Positions 36,868 through 45,516 of a DNA stretch of 64,000 bases are shown piece after piece. The notes below the pieces were generated by a model. That model did not search any database, was not told the origin of the DNA, and worked only from the letters and a program-made list of their open reading frames with translations. This stretch comes from Vibrio sp. HA2012 (GTDB lineage: Bacteria > Pseudomonadota > Gammaproteobacteria > Enterobacterales > Vibrionaceae). Position 1 is the stretch's first letter, and every line of letters starts with the position of its first letter. The position numbers and the translations under genes are program-made. Location: positions 682,001-746,000 of the forward strand of contig NZ_PFXK01000001.1 in assembly GCF_002812955.1 (NCBI RefSeq), in the 5' to 3' direction.

Positions 36868-37635
36868 ATGGCGATAGATCAACTAGCGCAGGATCCTCTT
36901 TATCCGGTTCCGGCACATGCACTGAAGGACAAAGTTATTTTAATAACAGGAGCTGGAGATGGTATCGGAAGGCAGGCAGCAATTACTTACGCAGAATACG
37001 GCGCAACCCTTGTACTACTGGGAAGAACAAAATCAAAACTGGAACAGACTGCTGAAGAAATAGAGCAAGCTGGCTATATCAAACCCATGCTGTGTACTGT
37101 TGACTTGCAGGAAGCCACGCGTCGTGATTACCACAATGTTGCCCGCAAAATAGAAGAAGAATATAACCGACTTGACGGCTTACTGCACAATGCCGGACAG
37201 CTAGGTAGTATTGAACCATTCGAAGAAATGACCGAAGCGGTCTTTGATGAGCTAATGCAAGTTAATGTAAAAGCCCAAGTGATGCTGACTCAGGCTCTGT
37301 TGCCTCTACTGCATAACTCCGATAACGGCAGAATTATATTCACATCGTCAACTGTCGGGCATATAGGGCGAGCTTTATGGGGAGGTTATGCCATTTCTAA
37401 ATTTGCAACAGAAGGAATGATGCAGGTACTGGCTGATGAGCTAAAACAGAGCCGGATACGGGTCAATGCAATTAATCCCGGCGCAACACGAACCAGTATG
37501 CGGGCAAAAGCCAGACCAGAAGAAGATCCGGAAACACTGAAAACACCGCTGGAAATTATGCCGCTGTATCTTTATCTGATGTCTGAACAAAGTGGTGCGA
37601 TAAACGGCCAGTGCCTCGATGCCCAGCCGCGTTAG
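36868..37635 (+). CDS. yciK: YciK-family short-chain dehydrogenase
   Basis: 255-residue NAD(P)-dependent oxidoreductase of the SDR fold. Visible are the cofactor loop ITGAGDGIGRQAA, the NAG motif in LLHNAGQLGS, the catalytic serine region IIFTSSTVGHIG and the YxxxK pair in GGYAISKFATEGM, followed by INPGATRT. YciK proteins have no firmly assigned substrate. The gene is convergent with cheV, the two stops being 11 bases apart. Confidence 0.92.
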   Translation: MAIDQLAQDPLYPVPAHALKDKVILITGAGDGIGRQAAITYAEYGATLVLLGRTKSKLEQTAEEIEQAGYIKPMLCTVDLQEATRRDYHNVARKIEEEYNRLDGLLHNAGQLGSIEPFEEMTEAVFDELMQVNVKAQVMLTQALLPLLHNSDNGRIIFTSSTVGHIGRALWGGYAISKFATEGMMQVLADELKQSRIRVNAINPGATRTSMRAKARPEEDPETLKTPLEIMPLYLYLMSEQSGAINGQCLDAQPR

Positions 37636-37646
37636 TAATAACAGGC

Positions 37647-38591
37647 TCAGTGATTTAATACCTGTTTCAGGCGTTCCTGAGCCACTTCGACCAAAACATC
37701 CGGCTGGAATTTAGAAATAAACCGGTCACAACCCACTTTCTTTACCATCGCCTCGTTGAAGCTACCACTCAGTGAAGTATTCAGTATGATATAAAGCTTA
37801 TCCATCCGGGGATCATTTCGGACTTCATGGGTCAGACGATAGCCATCCATTTCCGGCATTTCAGCATCCGTAACCATCATCAGCAACTCACTGCTGACTT
37901 CTTTTCCTTCATTCGTCCATTGCTTTAGAAGGTTAAGAGCCTGAAGACCGTCACTGCACTGAATAATCTGAATTCCCAACTGCTCCAGCGTACCTTTTAC
38001 CTGCCCTCTGGCCGTTGCAGAATCATCCACGATCAGAACCTTACGTCCGGTAAACTCATTGATAATATCTTCTTCCAGAATACCGTCTGATATACTGGTA
38101 TCGTAATCAACAATTTCAGCCAGCACTTTTTCCACATCAATGATTTCCACGATCTGCTTCTGCCCGTGCTCTTCACACTGAGTAATAGCTGTCAGATAAT
38201 TACTGCGCCCGGCTGTCAGTGGCGGAGGCATAATTTCCGTCCAGGTCGTATTGATGATATTCATTACCTGACCAACCAGAAAACCCTGCACTGTACGGTT
38301 ATATTCAGTGATAATCAGGTTTTGCTCTGTTCCCTCTCTGGCCGGAGGAAAACCGATTGCCGCCCGCAGATCAATGACAGGCACAGATTCTCCACGCAGA
38401 GAAGCCACACCACACACGGTATAATGAGAGCCCGGCATTTTAGTCAGTGCAGGAACTTTAAGCACTTCTTTAACTTTAAAGACATTGATGGCAAAGAGTT
38501 GTCTGCTGTTCAGTTTAAATAACAGCAGCTCAAGCCGGTTTTCACCCACCAGATTGGTTCTTTGGTCAACAGTACTTAATACTCCGGACAT
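37647..38591 (-). CDS. cheV: CheV-type chemotaxis coupling protein
   Basis: 314 residues: an N-terminal CheW-like coupling domain (about 20-165, with FKLNSRQLFAINVFKVKEVLKVP and LRGESVPVIDL) joined to a C-terminal receiver domain (about 188-312) with acceptor aspartate in MMVTDAEMPEMDGYRL, preceded by VLIVDDSATARGQ. CheV links receptors to CheA and may buffer phosphate. Vibrios carry several CheV proteins; which one this is cannot be said. It is transcribed alone. Confidence 0.95.
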   Translation of the reverse strand: MSGVLSTVDQRTNLVGENRLELLLFKLNSRQLFAINVFKVKEVLKVPALTKMPGSHYTVCGVASLRGESVPVIDLRAAIGFPPAREGTEQNLIITEYNRTVQGFLVGQVMNIINTTWTEIMPPPLTAGRSNYLTAITQCEEHGQKQIVEIIDVEKVLAEIVDYDTSISDGILEEDIINEFTGRKVLIVDDSATARGQVKGTLEQLGIQIIQCSDGLQALNLLKQWTNEGKEVSSELLMMVTDAEMPEMDGYRLTHEVRNDPRMDKLYIILNTSLSGSFNEAMVKKVGCDRFISKFQPDVLVEVAQERLKQVLNH

Positions 38592-38717
38592 ACAGCTTCT
38601 CGCAATAACGTAAAAAATAGAATAACAATTCTAATTGACAGATATAACAGTCACTATGACTGAATTTACATCTACCTGCAAAAAATAATTATAGTAAATC
38701 TGGGCTAGTGTCTAACT

Positions 38718-39932
38718 TTAGCCTTCAACAACTTTCATCAGAAGTTCGCCATCATACAACGCTTGCTTAATCAGGGCTGCTCCCGGCATTGTCGCTTGTT
38801 TGTAAAAACGGCTCTCTACAATTTCCAGCCCCTGATAATAAACATCCAGACTCTGCTCTTCTACACAAGCTTTAATTGCCGGATAAAGTATCGATTTGGC
38901 CTGGTTGATCACACCACCAATCAAGATCTTCTCCGGATTAAATAAATTGACAACAATAGCAATTGCCGCACCTAAGTAATGACCGAGTTTTTCAATCACA
39001 TCCACCGCCAGCGGATCGCCGGATGCCGCAGCAGAGCAGATATTTTCTATGGTCACCTGATCTAAGGAAATTGAAGACTCTTCTCCCTGTTGAATACGTC
39101 GGGTCACTTCTTCCCTGATAGCCTGAGAGCTGGCGACAGTTTCCAGGCAACCACGATTACCACACTGACAACGCTTTCCCTGCGGATCAATCTGAATATG
39201 CCCTAATTCACCAATATTACCGTGCCGCCCCTGAAGAACCCGTCCATCAAGGATGATTCCCGCTCCGACTCCATGGTGAATCGAGATAAGTGCCGAATTA
39301 TCGTTTTGCTGAGAATTACCAAAAAGTTTCTCAGCTAAAGCCCATGCCCGGGTATCATTTGCAATAAAGACCGGCAATCCGGTGGCTTTATAGATTTCAG
39401 GTCCCAGTGGAAGATTTTTAACATTATAGTGTGGCATCTGCAGCACGATACCCTGCTCAGAATTCACCAATCCGGGAACAGTGATAGCAATACTGGTGAC
39501 CCTATCCAGTTGCTCGGCATATGTCTGAAAAAATTCATCGATTTCGTGGAGCAGCCTTGCCAGAACATCGTCCTGTTCAATTTCGTGAATATCAATTTTG
39601 GTGTCGATAATAACCTCACCACCCAATTCATGAAGCGCCAGAGCCAGATATCCCCGCCCCATACGCATAGACAGAAACTGCCAGCCCTCATTATTAGTCT
39701 GCAATCCAACCGCCGGACGTCCACGACTGGTCGCTTCCTGAACAACCGTTTCATGTACCAGGTGGGCTTCAATTAATTCACGGGTGATCTTGGTAATACT
39801 CGCAGGGGCAAGCTCACTCAGTTTTGAAAGATCGATACGCGAAACAGGTCCGAACTGATCAATCAACTTATACACGCGACCGGCATTGACCTGTTTGATA
39901 TGGTCAATATGGCCTGGTTGAGCCATGTACAT
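38718..39932 (-). CDS. mlc: Mlc, ROK-family repressor of sugar uptake genes
   Basis: 404-residue repressor that, in E. coli, is released from DNA when it binds dephosphorylated PtsG. An N-terminal winged helix (GPVSRIDLSKLSELAPASITKITRELIEAHLVHE) precedes a ROK domain with the zinc motif CQCGNRGCLE and the IGELGHI signature. I keep the first ATG at 39932 because AGGGGG lies six bases upstream. Its promoter region holds a perfect CRP palindrome and an Mlc-like repeat, consistent with the known CRP and self-control of mlc. ptsG, its main target, lies 4 kb away. Confidence 0.93.
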   Translation of the reverse strand: MYMAQPGHIDHIKQVNAGRVYKLIDQFGPVSRIDLSKLSELAPASITKITRELIEAHLVHETVVQEATSRGRPAVGLQTNNEGWQFLSMRMGRGYLALALHELGGEVIIDTKIDIHEIEQDDVLARLLHEIDEFFQTYAEQLDRVTSIAITVPGLVNSEQGIVLQMPHYNVKNLPLGPEIYKATGLPVFIANDTRAWALAEKLFGNSQQNDNSALISIHHGVGAGIILDGRVLQGRHGNIGELGHIQIDPQGKRCQCGNRGCLETVASSQAIREEVTRRIQQGEESSISLDQVTIENICSAAASGDPLAVDVIEKLGHYLGAAIAIVVNLFNPEKILIGGVINQAKSILYPAIKACVEEQSLDVYYQGLEIVESRFYKQATMPGAALIKQALYDGELLMKVVEG

Positions 39933-39968
39933 CTTTTACCCCCTAAAGAAAATCATCAGTTAATTTTT

Positions 39969-39984
39969 TTACTTTGCGAACTAA
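39969..39984 (-). promoter_or_regulatory. Possible Mlc self-operator
   Basis: TTACTTTGCGAACTAA, an imperfect palindrome (six of eight pairs) around GC, 37 bases upstream of the mlc start. It resembles Mlc sites, which carry TTCGC/GCGAA halves in AT-rich flanks. Confidence 0.35.
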
Positions 39985-40008
39985 TTGTGAAGCGATTTGA
40001 TGATTTGC

Positions 40009-40024
40009 CGTGACCATGGTCACG
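40009..40024 (-). promoter_or_regulatory. CRP site upstream of mlc
   Basis: CGTGACCATGGTCACG, a perfect 16-base palindrome with the CRP pattern GTGA-N6-TCAC, 77 bases before the mlc start. Confidence 0.65.
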
Positions 40025-40105
40025 CATAAAGGTGCATTACACCTGATTTATCTCAAAACAATCTATTTACAGCTCGTGAGTGTCCGTCAAAGAAATGTTA
40101 TTTTT

Positions 40106-41386
40106 TTAAGAAAAATATCCGGATTTATCCGACCGGGTAAGCACTCCGGATCCGCTATAACCGGCAATATTGCTCTTATCCTCCCTTTTCGTAAGGGATG
40201 AAGTGACAGGATACTCTTCCTTCGCTGTCATATATTCCCTGATAAAGCGATATCCGGCTTCCAGCCCAAGCTCATAGTCAAACTGAAGTTCTTCTTTTCT
40301 GCTCATTAATGCATTCGAACGTAAAGGCTCTGAAGGACAGATAATCACCATAAAACAGTCATCAGGCGGTCTGGCCATAAACTCTTCCGTCAAAGCATAC
40401 GTCTGATAATGCATCATCAGCAAATCAGCCAGTCCGGAATCAAATTTATCACCCAGCAAGTGACTTAACCGGTATACGTCTCCGGCTCCGAATAACCAGC
40501 GTCCGCCATTGATAGTATTCAGATATTCCTCGGAATGTCCTTTCCTGCCTTTATAAACCTCACGATTGTTTATCCGCATTGTCTGAGCTTCCCAAAACTG
40601 ATTCCAGTCTGTTCGCCAGTTTCCTATTGTCTGCTCCCAATGATGCTGAATAGCACTGATCGGTTTGCTGAACCATGTAGAGTCCGTTTGGGAAATCATT
40701 CCTGAGAAAATATCTTTTACTTCATCTTTTGCTTTCTGCGGTTCAGGGATTTCCGTCATAATGACAACCAGATTTCTGGCCCCCTGCCGCCATGCTTCCT
40801 GAACAGGAATCGCAGCAGATACACCACCGTCCACGTATTCGTCTTCCCCTATTGCTACCGGATGATAATAAAGGCCGGGAATAGCACAGGTAGCACGAAG
40901 TGTATCAAACCATTGTTCCGTCATAATCGGTAAATATTCATCATGTAAGGTTGCAGAATTTGTTACTGCTGCGTAAGCACTCCGCCCATTCAGAATATGC
41001 TTTCCCATTGCCAGATCCAATTGGTACGGAGGATGGGTAATCCGTTCTAGTGCCCAATCCAGATTCATCTGCTGTTTGCGCCGTATATAACTAAACAGAT
41101 GAAAAAATTCCGGACTGGTTGTCAGCTCCATGATAAATGCCTTCGCCAATCCCGGCTGCCGACACAGAAACGGACAAAGGTTGAGGGCTCCGGCAGATGT
41201 ACCGTAGAACAGATTGAAGGGATCAAAAGAAGAAAACAGGAAAGCATCCAGTACTCCGGCTGTAAAGATACCTCTTTGTCCCCCTCCTTGAGCAACCAGT
41301 GCACTCCTCCCTTCCAGATATCGTGCATATCTGGAATGTTCAATAACAACCTGAGTCCCGCTGATTATCCCTCTGTTGGGCACAGC
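40106..41386 (-). CDS. Patatin-like phospholipase (YjjU-like)
   Basis: 426-residue probable lipid acyl hydrolase. The patatin oxyanion loop is seen as VAQGGGQRGIFTAGVLDAF, the nucleophile serine in FYGTSAGALN, and the catalytic aspartate in YVDGGVSAAIPVQEA, in the order and spacing of the YjjU/RssA group. No signal peptide is evident, so it acts in the cytosol or on the inner leaflet. The start is uncertain: I chose the GTG at 41386, seven bases after the stop of a 29-codon ORF, which gives an N terminus like YjjU; a TTG at 41410 is the alternative. Neither has a ribosome binding site, which suggests coupling to that ORF. Confidence 0.85.
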   Translation of the reverse strand, partial: AVPNRGIISGTQVVIEHSRYARYLEGRSALVAQGGGQRGIFTAGVLDAFLFSSFDPFNLFYGTSAGALNLCPFLCRQPGLAKAFIMELTTSPEFFHLFSYIRRKQQMNLDWALERITHPPYQLDLAMGKHILNGRSAYAAVTNSATLHDEYLPIMTEQWFDTLRATCAIPGLYYHPVAIGEDEYVDGGVSAAIPVQEAWRQGARNLVVIMTEIPEPQKAKDEVKDIFSGMISQTDSTWFSKPISAIQHHWEQTIGNWRTDWNQFWEAQTMRINNREVYKGRKGHSEEYLNTINGGRWLFGAGDVYRLSHLLGDKFDSGLADLLMMHYQTYALTEEFMARPPDDCFMVIICPSEPLRSNALMSRKEELQFDYELGLEAGYRFIREYMTAKEEYPVTSSLTKREDKSNIAGYSGSGVLTRSDKSGYFS

Positions 41387-41393
41387 ATCCAGA

Positions 41394-41483
41394 TTAGTTA
41401 GCAACAACAATAAAGCAACAAGCCAGTATCACAGCAAAAGAAAAAACCACGATGCCAAAAGTCAATTTCATATCAGTGCTCAT
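41394..41483 (-). CDS. 29-residue single-membrane-segment micro-protein (candidate)
   Basis: ATG to TAA frame just upstream of the patatin gene. It begins MSTDMKLTFGIVV and continues as one hydrophobic helix rich in F, V, A and C to the end (CCFIVVAN). GGAG lies ten bases before the ATG, and a TATAAT box sits upstream at 41520-41525. The stop is seven bases before the patatin GTG start. It may be a small membrane protein in its own right or a leader whose translation couples to patatin synthesis. I do not recognise the family. Confidence 0.45.
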   Translation of the reverse strand: MSTDMKLTFGIVVFSFAVILACCFIVVAN

Positions 41484-41519
41484 AATGTGTTATCTCCATC
41501 AGATAAAAGAAGTGTTGTT

Positions 41520-41525
41520 ATTATA
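41520..41525 (-). promoter_or_regulatory. -10 box for the micro-ORF/patatin unit
   Basis: TATAAT on the minus strand, 37 bases before the micro-ORF start. The -35 region is poor (CAGACT or similar). Confidence 0.4.
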
Positions 41526-41793
41526 CTAGACAAACTTTCTGCCAGTCTGAATCCTTTACAGAAGAAAAAGCCACTTACATCTCATTAACAGGTTATCAGC
41601 TTCTTCTACCACAAATACCCACATAAAAAACATTTTCACCTGACAAATGATAATTTTTTTGCGCAGCAAAAAACACCAGCCATTCATACAACAACAGGAA
41701 TTTAGCCTGCATTTATTAAAATATTCGCATTTAATATCCAACAAGATCAAAATATATGCTTATTTACTCCGTACCAAGATCACATTTCACTCA

Positions 41794-41822
41794 TTGTTTT
41801 GTATTGATCTTGACCCTAATAC
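41794..41822 (+). promoter_or_regulatory. Candidate promoter of the NSS transporter operon
   Basis: TTGTTT (41794-41799) and TAATAC (41817-41822) with a 17-base spacer. A start near 41829 would give an untranslated leader of about 240 bases. The AT-rich part 41526-41793 shows no gene. Confidence 0.45.
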
Positions 41823-41828
41823 TCGGTA

Positions 41829-42072
41829 GTCTCACCCTTAACGCGTAGCTGATTATTTCAGTTTTCGCAGACACACATCGCACAGAGCAGAAGAATATTC
41901 TGAGATTTATCCAGCCAGACGGAACAAATAACTAAATACGAAGAAACAACAGGGTAAGCCTCTGAGAAGAGACAACTCAGACCGATAAAGCTCCCTGCTG
42001 ATTATATTCATCCGATTCAGGCTCCGGATAATAGCTTCATTACTCAGAAATTCATTACATAAAGGAGAAAAT
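41829..42072 (+). promoter_or_regulatory. Long structured leader of the NSS transporter (possible cis-regulatory RNA)
   Basis: A two-tier stem lies at 41947-42000: CAACAGGG pairs with CCCTGCTG (one mismatch), then AGC with GCT, then an inner hairpin TCTGAG/CTCAGA with a nine-base loop. The right side of the internal loop reads CCGATAA. A second hairpin, ATCCG/CGGAT with a ten-base loop, is at 42010-42029, and the ribosome binding site AAGGAG follows at about 42061. I do not recognise a known riboswitch class. Confidence 0.4.
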
Positions 42073-43551
42073 ATGAAGCGAGAACAATGGGGATCCCGTG
42101 CCGGATTTATTCTGGCAGCCGTGGGATCAGCAGTCGGCCTTGGAAACATCTGGCGTTTCCCTTATATGGCTTATGAAAACGGCGGCGGCGCATTTTTAAT
42201 TCCTTACCTTTTTGCCATGATCACAGCCGGTATTCCTTTTATGATCCTGGAATTCAGCATGGGTCAGAAAAACCGCGGTTCCGCCCCAATCACCCTGAGC
42301 AAAATCCATGCTAAATTTGAGTGGTTGGGCTGGTTCCAGATCGGTATAGCCTCTGTTATCGCTGTTTATTACGTAGCTGTTATCGGTTGGGCTATCTCAT
42401 ACTTCGGTATGTCTTTCGATCAAAGCTGGGGCACAGATACTAACGCCTATTTCTTCGGTGAATATCTGGGACTCGGTGATAATTCTCCGACTAATTTGGG
42501 TGGTATGCAGTGGAAGATTGCCGGTGCAATGCTTATTGCATGGGGCATTACTTATGCGGCTATCGCCGGTGGTGTAAAAGCAGGCATCGAGCGTGCAGCA
42601 AAAATCATGATGCCGGTTCTGTTCTTGATGGTTGTTGCTTTAATTGCCCGTATGATTTTCCTTCCGGGAGCCATTGACGGAGTAAACTACCTGTTCCAAC
42701 CTGATTTCAGCAAGATCATGGATATGAAAGTATGGGCGGCAGCTTATGGTCAGATCTTCTTCACTCTGAGTATCGGTTTTGCCATCATGCTGGCTTATTC
42801 CAGTTATCTGCCAGAAAAATCAGATATCAACAATAATGCCTTTATGACCGTACTGCTGAACTGTGGTTTCTCTATCATTGCCGGTATTATGATCTTCTCT
42901 GTACTGGGTTATATGGCTCAGGAACAAGGCAAACCGCTGACTGACGTTGTAAGTGCTGGTGTGGGTCTGGCATTTGTTACTCTGCCAGCTGCAATTAACC
43001 TTTTACCTGCGCCTTACATTCTTGGTCCGCTATTCTTCCTGGCCTTGGTCGTTGCAGGTCTGAGTTCACAGATTTCAATTATTGAAGCCGTGGTTTCAGC
43101 AGTTATCGACAAACTAAACTGGTCACGTAAGAAAGCAGCAACTCTGGTATGTGGTATCGGCTTTATTATTTCTATGGCATTTGCTACCGATGGCGGTCTG
43201 CTGTTGCTGGATCTTGTTGACCACTTTGTGAACAACGTAGGTATCCTGACCAGTTGTCTGATCGAAATCGTTCTGATGGCATGGCTGGTGAAACTGGCCG
43301 ATATCCGTGAATACGTGAACAAGTATTCTGATTTCTCTATCGGTAGCTGGTTTGAACTTTGCCTGCGTTTCATCACACCGATTATGCTGGCGATCATTGT
43401 TTCAACAAACTTTATGAACCTGATCAATGACGGTTACGGTGGCTATGCCAAGTTTGAACTGATGACTTTGGGCTGGGGCTTAATCGCACTACTGGCAATC
43501 GTTGGTATTGTTATCAACCTTAAAAGTGAACCACAGAAAGCGGAGGCATAA
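42073..43551 (+). CDS. Sodium-dependent amino-acid transporter, NSS family (MetP-like)
   Basis: 492-residue inner-membrane symporter of the neurotransmitter:sodium family with about 12 membrane segments. The start WGSRAGFILAAVGSAVGLGNIWRFPYM is the signature first helix, with sodium and substrate contacts; GAFLIPYLFAMITAGIPFMILEF is helix 2. The small MetS-type gene that follows by three bases points to the MetPS type, which in Corynebacterium imports methionine and alanine; the substrate here is not known. AAGGAG lies before the ATG. A long structured leader precedes it. Confidence 0.92.
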   Translation: MKREQWGSRAGFILAAVGSAVGLGNIWRFPYMAYENGGGAFLIPYLFAMITAGIPFMILEFSMGQKNRGSAPITLSKIHAKFEWLGWFQIGIASVIAVYYVAVIGWAISYFGMSFDQSWGTDTNAYFFGEYLGLGDNSPTNLGGMQWKIAGAMLIAWGITYAAIAGGVKAGIERAAKIMMPVLFLMVVALIARMIFLPGAIDGVNYLFQPDFSKIMDMKVWAAAYGQIFFTLSIGFAIMLAYSSYLPEKSDINNNAFMTVLLNCGFSIIAGIMIFSVLGYMAQEQGKPLTDVVSAGVGLAFVTLPAAINLLPAPYILGPLFFLALVVAGLSSQISIIEAVVSAVIDKLNWSRKKAATLVCGIGFIISMAFATDGGLLLLDLVDHFVNNVGILTSCLIEIVLMAWLVKLADIREYVNKYSDFSIGSWFELCLRFITPIMLAIIVSTNFMNLINDGYGGYAKFELMTLGWGLIALLAIVGIVINLKSEPQKAEA

Positions 43552-43554
43552 GCC

Positions 43555-43647
43555 ATGACAACTGGTGCAATTATTATGATGGTATTCGGCCTTTGTGTTA
43601 CCTGGGGCGGAGCTGCTATCTGTATCAGAAAAGCGATGAATAAATAA
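43555..43647 (+). CDS. MetS-family small subunit of the NSS transporter
   Basis: 30-residue membrane peptide starting MTTGAIIMMVFGLCVTWGG and ending in a basic tail (CIRKAMNK). One hydrophobic helix with a TWGG motif, the hallmark of MetS-type subunits of NSS transporters. The ATG is three bases beyond the transporter stop, with GGAGG eight bases upstream, so the two are translated together. In Corynebacterium MetS is required for MetP activity. Confidence 0.85.
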   Translation: MTTGAIIMMVFGLCVTWGGAAICIRKAMNK

Positions 43648-43670
43648 TTCGACACTTCTGATAAAAATGA

Positions 43671-43706
43671 AAAAGGTCTGGCTAAGTGCCAGACCTTTTG
43701 TTTTTA
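43671..43706. terminator. Bidirectional terminator between metS-like gene and ptsG
   Basis: AAAAGGTCTGGC-TAAGT-GCCAGACCTTTT followed by GTTTTT on the plus strand; A-rich on the left so it also serves ptsG. Confidence 0.92.
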
Positions 43707-43758
43707 TAGTGTTATTTATTTTTCAGATTGGCTGCTGTGTAAGCAAAATATTTATGAA

Positions 43759-45195
43759 TCAGCTATTGTGGCGAATCCATTCGTCCATTTCCGTTTTCAG
43801 GTTATCTGATTTGGTCCCGAAAATAGCCTGAACACCACCAGCAACCACCACCACTCCGGCTGCACCCAGTTTCTTCAGTTTTGCCTGATCAACAAGCTCT
43901 GTATCAGCAACGGATACACGCAAACGAGTGATACAAGCATCCAGGCTGGTGATATTTTCTTTACCGCCAAATGCAGCAACCAGATGACCTGCTATTTCAG
44001 AACCCGATTCCATTTCCAGATCATCTGCTGTTTCTTCTTCACGTCCCGGTGTTTTCAGATCCAGAGCTTTAATCACTGTACGGAAAATAACATAATAAAT
44101 AGCGGCATATACCAGACCACATACTACAAACATGATCATCTTCTGCGAATGTCCGGACAGAACGATAAAGTCGATCAGGCCATGTGAGAAGGATGTGCCA
44201 TGCACCATACCCAAACTATTAGTCAGAACAAAAGCTGAACCAGCCAGCAGAGCATGAATACCATAAAGTACCGGAGCCACAAACAAGAAGGAGAATTCGA
44301 TTGGCTCAGTAATTCCGGTCAGGAAGGATGTCAGTGCGGCAGAAACCATGATACCCATAATTTTGGTGCGATTTTCAGGTCTTGCGGAGTGCGCAATAGC
44401 AATTGCGGCTGCTGGCAGACCATACATTTTGAACATATAAGCACCTGCCAACTGACCAAAATATCCATTGGCAGCAGTACGGGAAGCTTCACTGGCTTCC
44501 AGATAACAAGTCAGAATACCGGTACGGGCTTCCCCGGCAGCATTCACACAGTTACCTGCTTCAAAGAAGAATGGGACGTTCCAGATGTGGTGCAGACCAA
44601 ACGGGATAAGAGAACGTTCTACAATACCATAAATACCGAATGCGACGGTTGGGTTTTGTTCTGCCGCCCAGTGAGAAAAGCTACCGATACCAGCTCCGAT
44701 AGGAGGCCAGACGATAGACAGAACCAGACCAAGAACAATAGCACCAAAGCCTGTCACAATAGGAACAAACCGTTTACCTGCAAAGAAACCCAGGTAATCC
44801 GGAAGCTCAATGCGATAGAAACGGTTAAATGCCCATGCAGCAATACCACCGGCTAAAATACCACCCAGCACACCAGTCTCAATTTTCTCAACCCCCATTA
44901 CGTCGGCCATAACGCCCAGTGTCCCGATCATAATTCCGTAACCGACTATCGCAGCCAGCCCGGCAACACCATCGTTATGGGTAAAGCCAAGTGCAACACC
45001 AACCGCAAACAAAAGCGCCATCTGGCCGAATACCGACCCGCCTGCCTGCGCCATAATGTTAGATACCACATCCGGCAACCAGCTGAAGTTAGCGGCACCA
45101 ACCCCAAGCAGAATACCGGCAACCGGCAGAACGGATACAGGCAACATCAAGGCCTTACCGACTTTCTGCAAGTTAGCAAATAAATTACTAGACAT
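43759..45195 (-). CDS. ptsG: PTS glucose permease, IIBC component
   Basis: 478-residue inner-membrane glucose transporter of the phosphotransferase system. The IIC part has about eight membrane segments ([53 protein letters not shown], the last with the GITE motif). The IIB domain at about 400-478 carries the phosphorylated cysteine in [15 protein letters not shown]. No IIA domain is fused, so Crr must donate phosphate. GGAG lies seven bases before the ATG. CRP site upstream at 45323; Mlc control is expected from the family. Confidence 0.96.
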   Translation of the reverse strand: MSSNLFANLQKVGKALMLPVSVLPVAGILLGVGAANFSWLPDVVSNIMAQAGGSVFGQMALLFAVGVALGFTHNDGVAGLAAIVGYGIMIGTLGVMADVMGVEKIETGVLGGILAGGIAAWAFNRFYRIELPDYLGFFAGKRFVPIVTGFGAIVLGLVLSIVWPPIGAGIGSFSHWAAEQNPTVAFGIYGIVERSLIPFGLHHIWNVPFFFEAGNCVNAAGEARTGILTCYLEASEASRTAANGYFGQLAGAYMFKMYGLPAAAIAIAHSARPENRTKIMGIMVSAALTSFLTGITEPIEFSFLFVAPVLYGIHALLAGSAFVLTNSLGMVHGTSFSHGLIDFIVLSGHSQKMIMFVVCGLVYAAIYYVIFRTVIKALDLKTPGREEETADDLEMESGSEIAGHLVAAFGGKENITSLDACITRLRVSVADTELVDQAKLKKLGAAGVVVVAGGVQAIFGTKSDNLKTEMDEWIRHNS

Positions 45196-45322
45196 AATTA
45201 TGCTCCTAATTATTAGGTTATTAGTGTATGGGCTCTAACAGCGTCCCCCTGTTGCTATCAAAGTGAGTTCCCAATAGCGAATGTAACCAATTAACAAACT
45301 AGGAAAATTGTTCAGGGTCAGG

Positions 45323-45338
45323 TGTGATACTTGTCACT
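45323..45338 (-). promoter_or_regulatory. CRP site upstream of ptsG
   Basis: TGTGA-TACTTG-TCACT, nine of ten consensus arm bases, about 128 bases before the ptsG start. The gap 45196-45516 otherwise holds the ptsG promoter and the ycfH terminator; no other gene is seen. Confidence 0.75.
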
Positions 45339-45482
45339 TATTAAGATAAGTGTCCGACTAACGTCTCAAAACTGACGCAAAACCTGGTTATATATCAGCC
45401 ACATCAGAACAGCATCGCAATAGCAGGAGGAAAGATTACTATCCAAATATTGCAGTAATGATTCAGATAATAATAAAAACAG

Positions 45483-45509
45483 AGAAAAGCCTTAGGAGAC
45501 ACCTAAGGC
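45483..45509 (-). terminator. Terminator after ycfH
   Basis: In minus-strand RNA, GCCTTAGG-TGTCT-CCTAAGGC is followed by TTTTCTCTGTTTTT, eight bases past the ycfH stop. It ends the long leftward plsX-to-ycfH gene train. Confidence 0.9.
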
Positions 45510-45516
45510 ATTTTGC

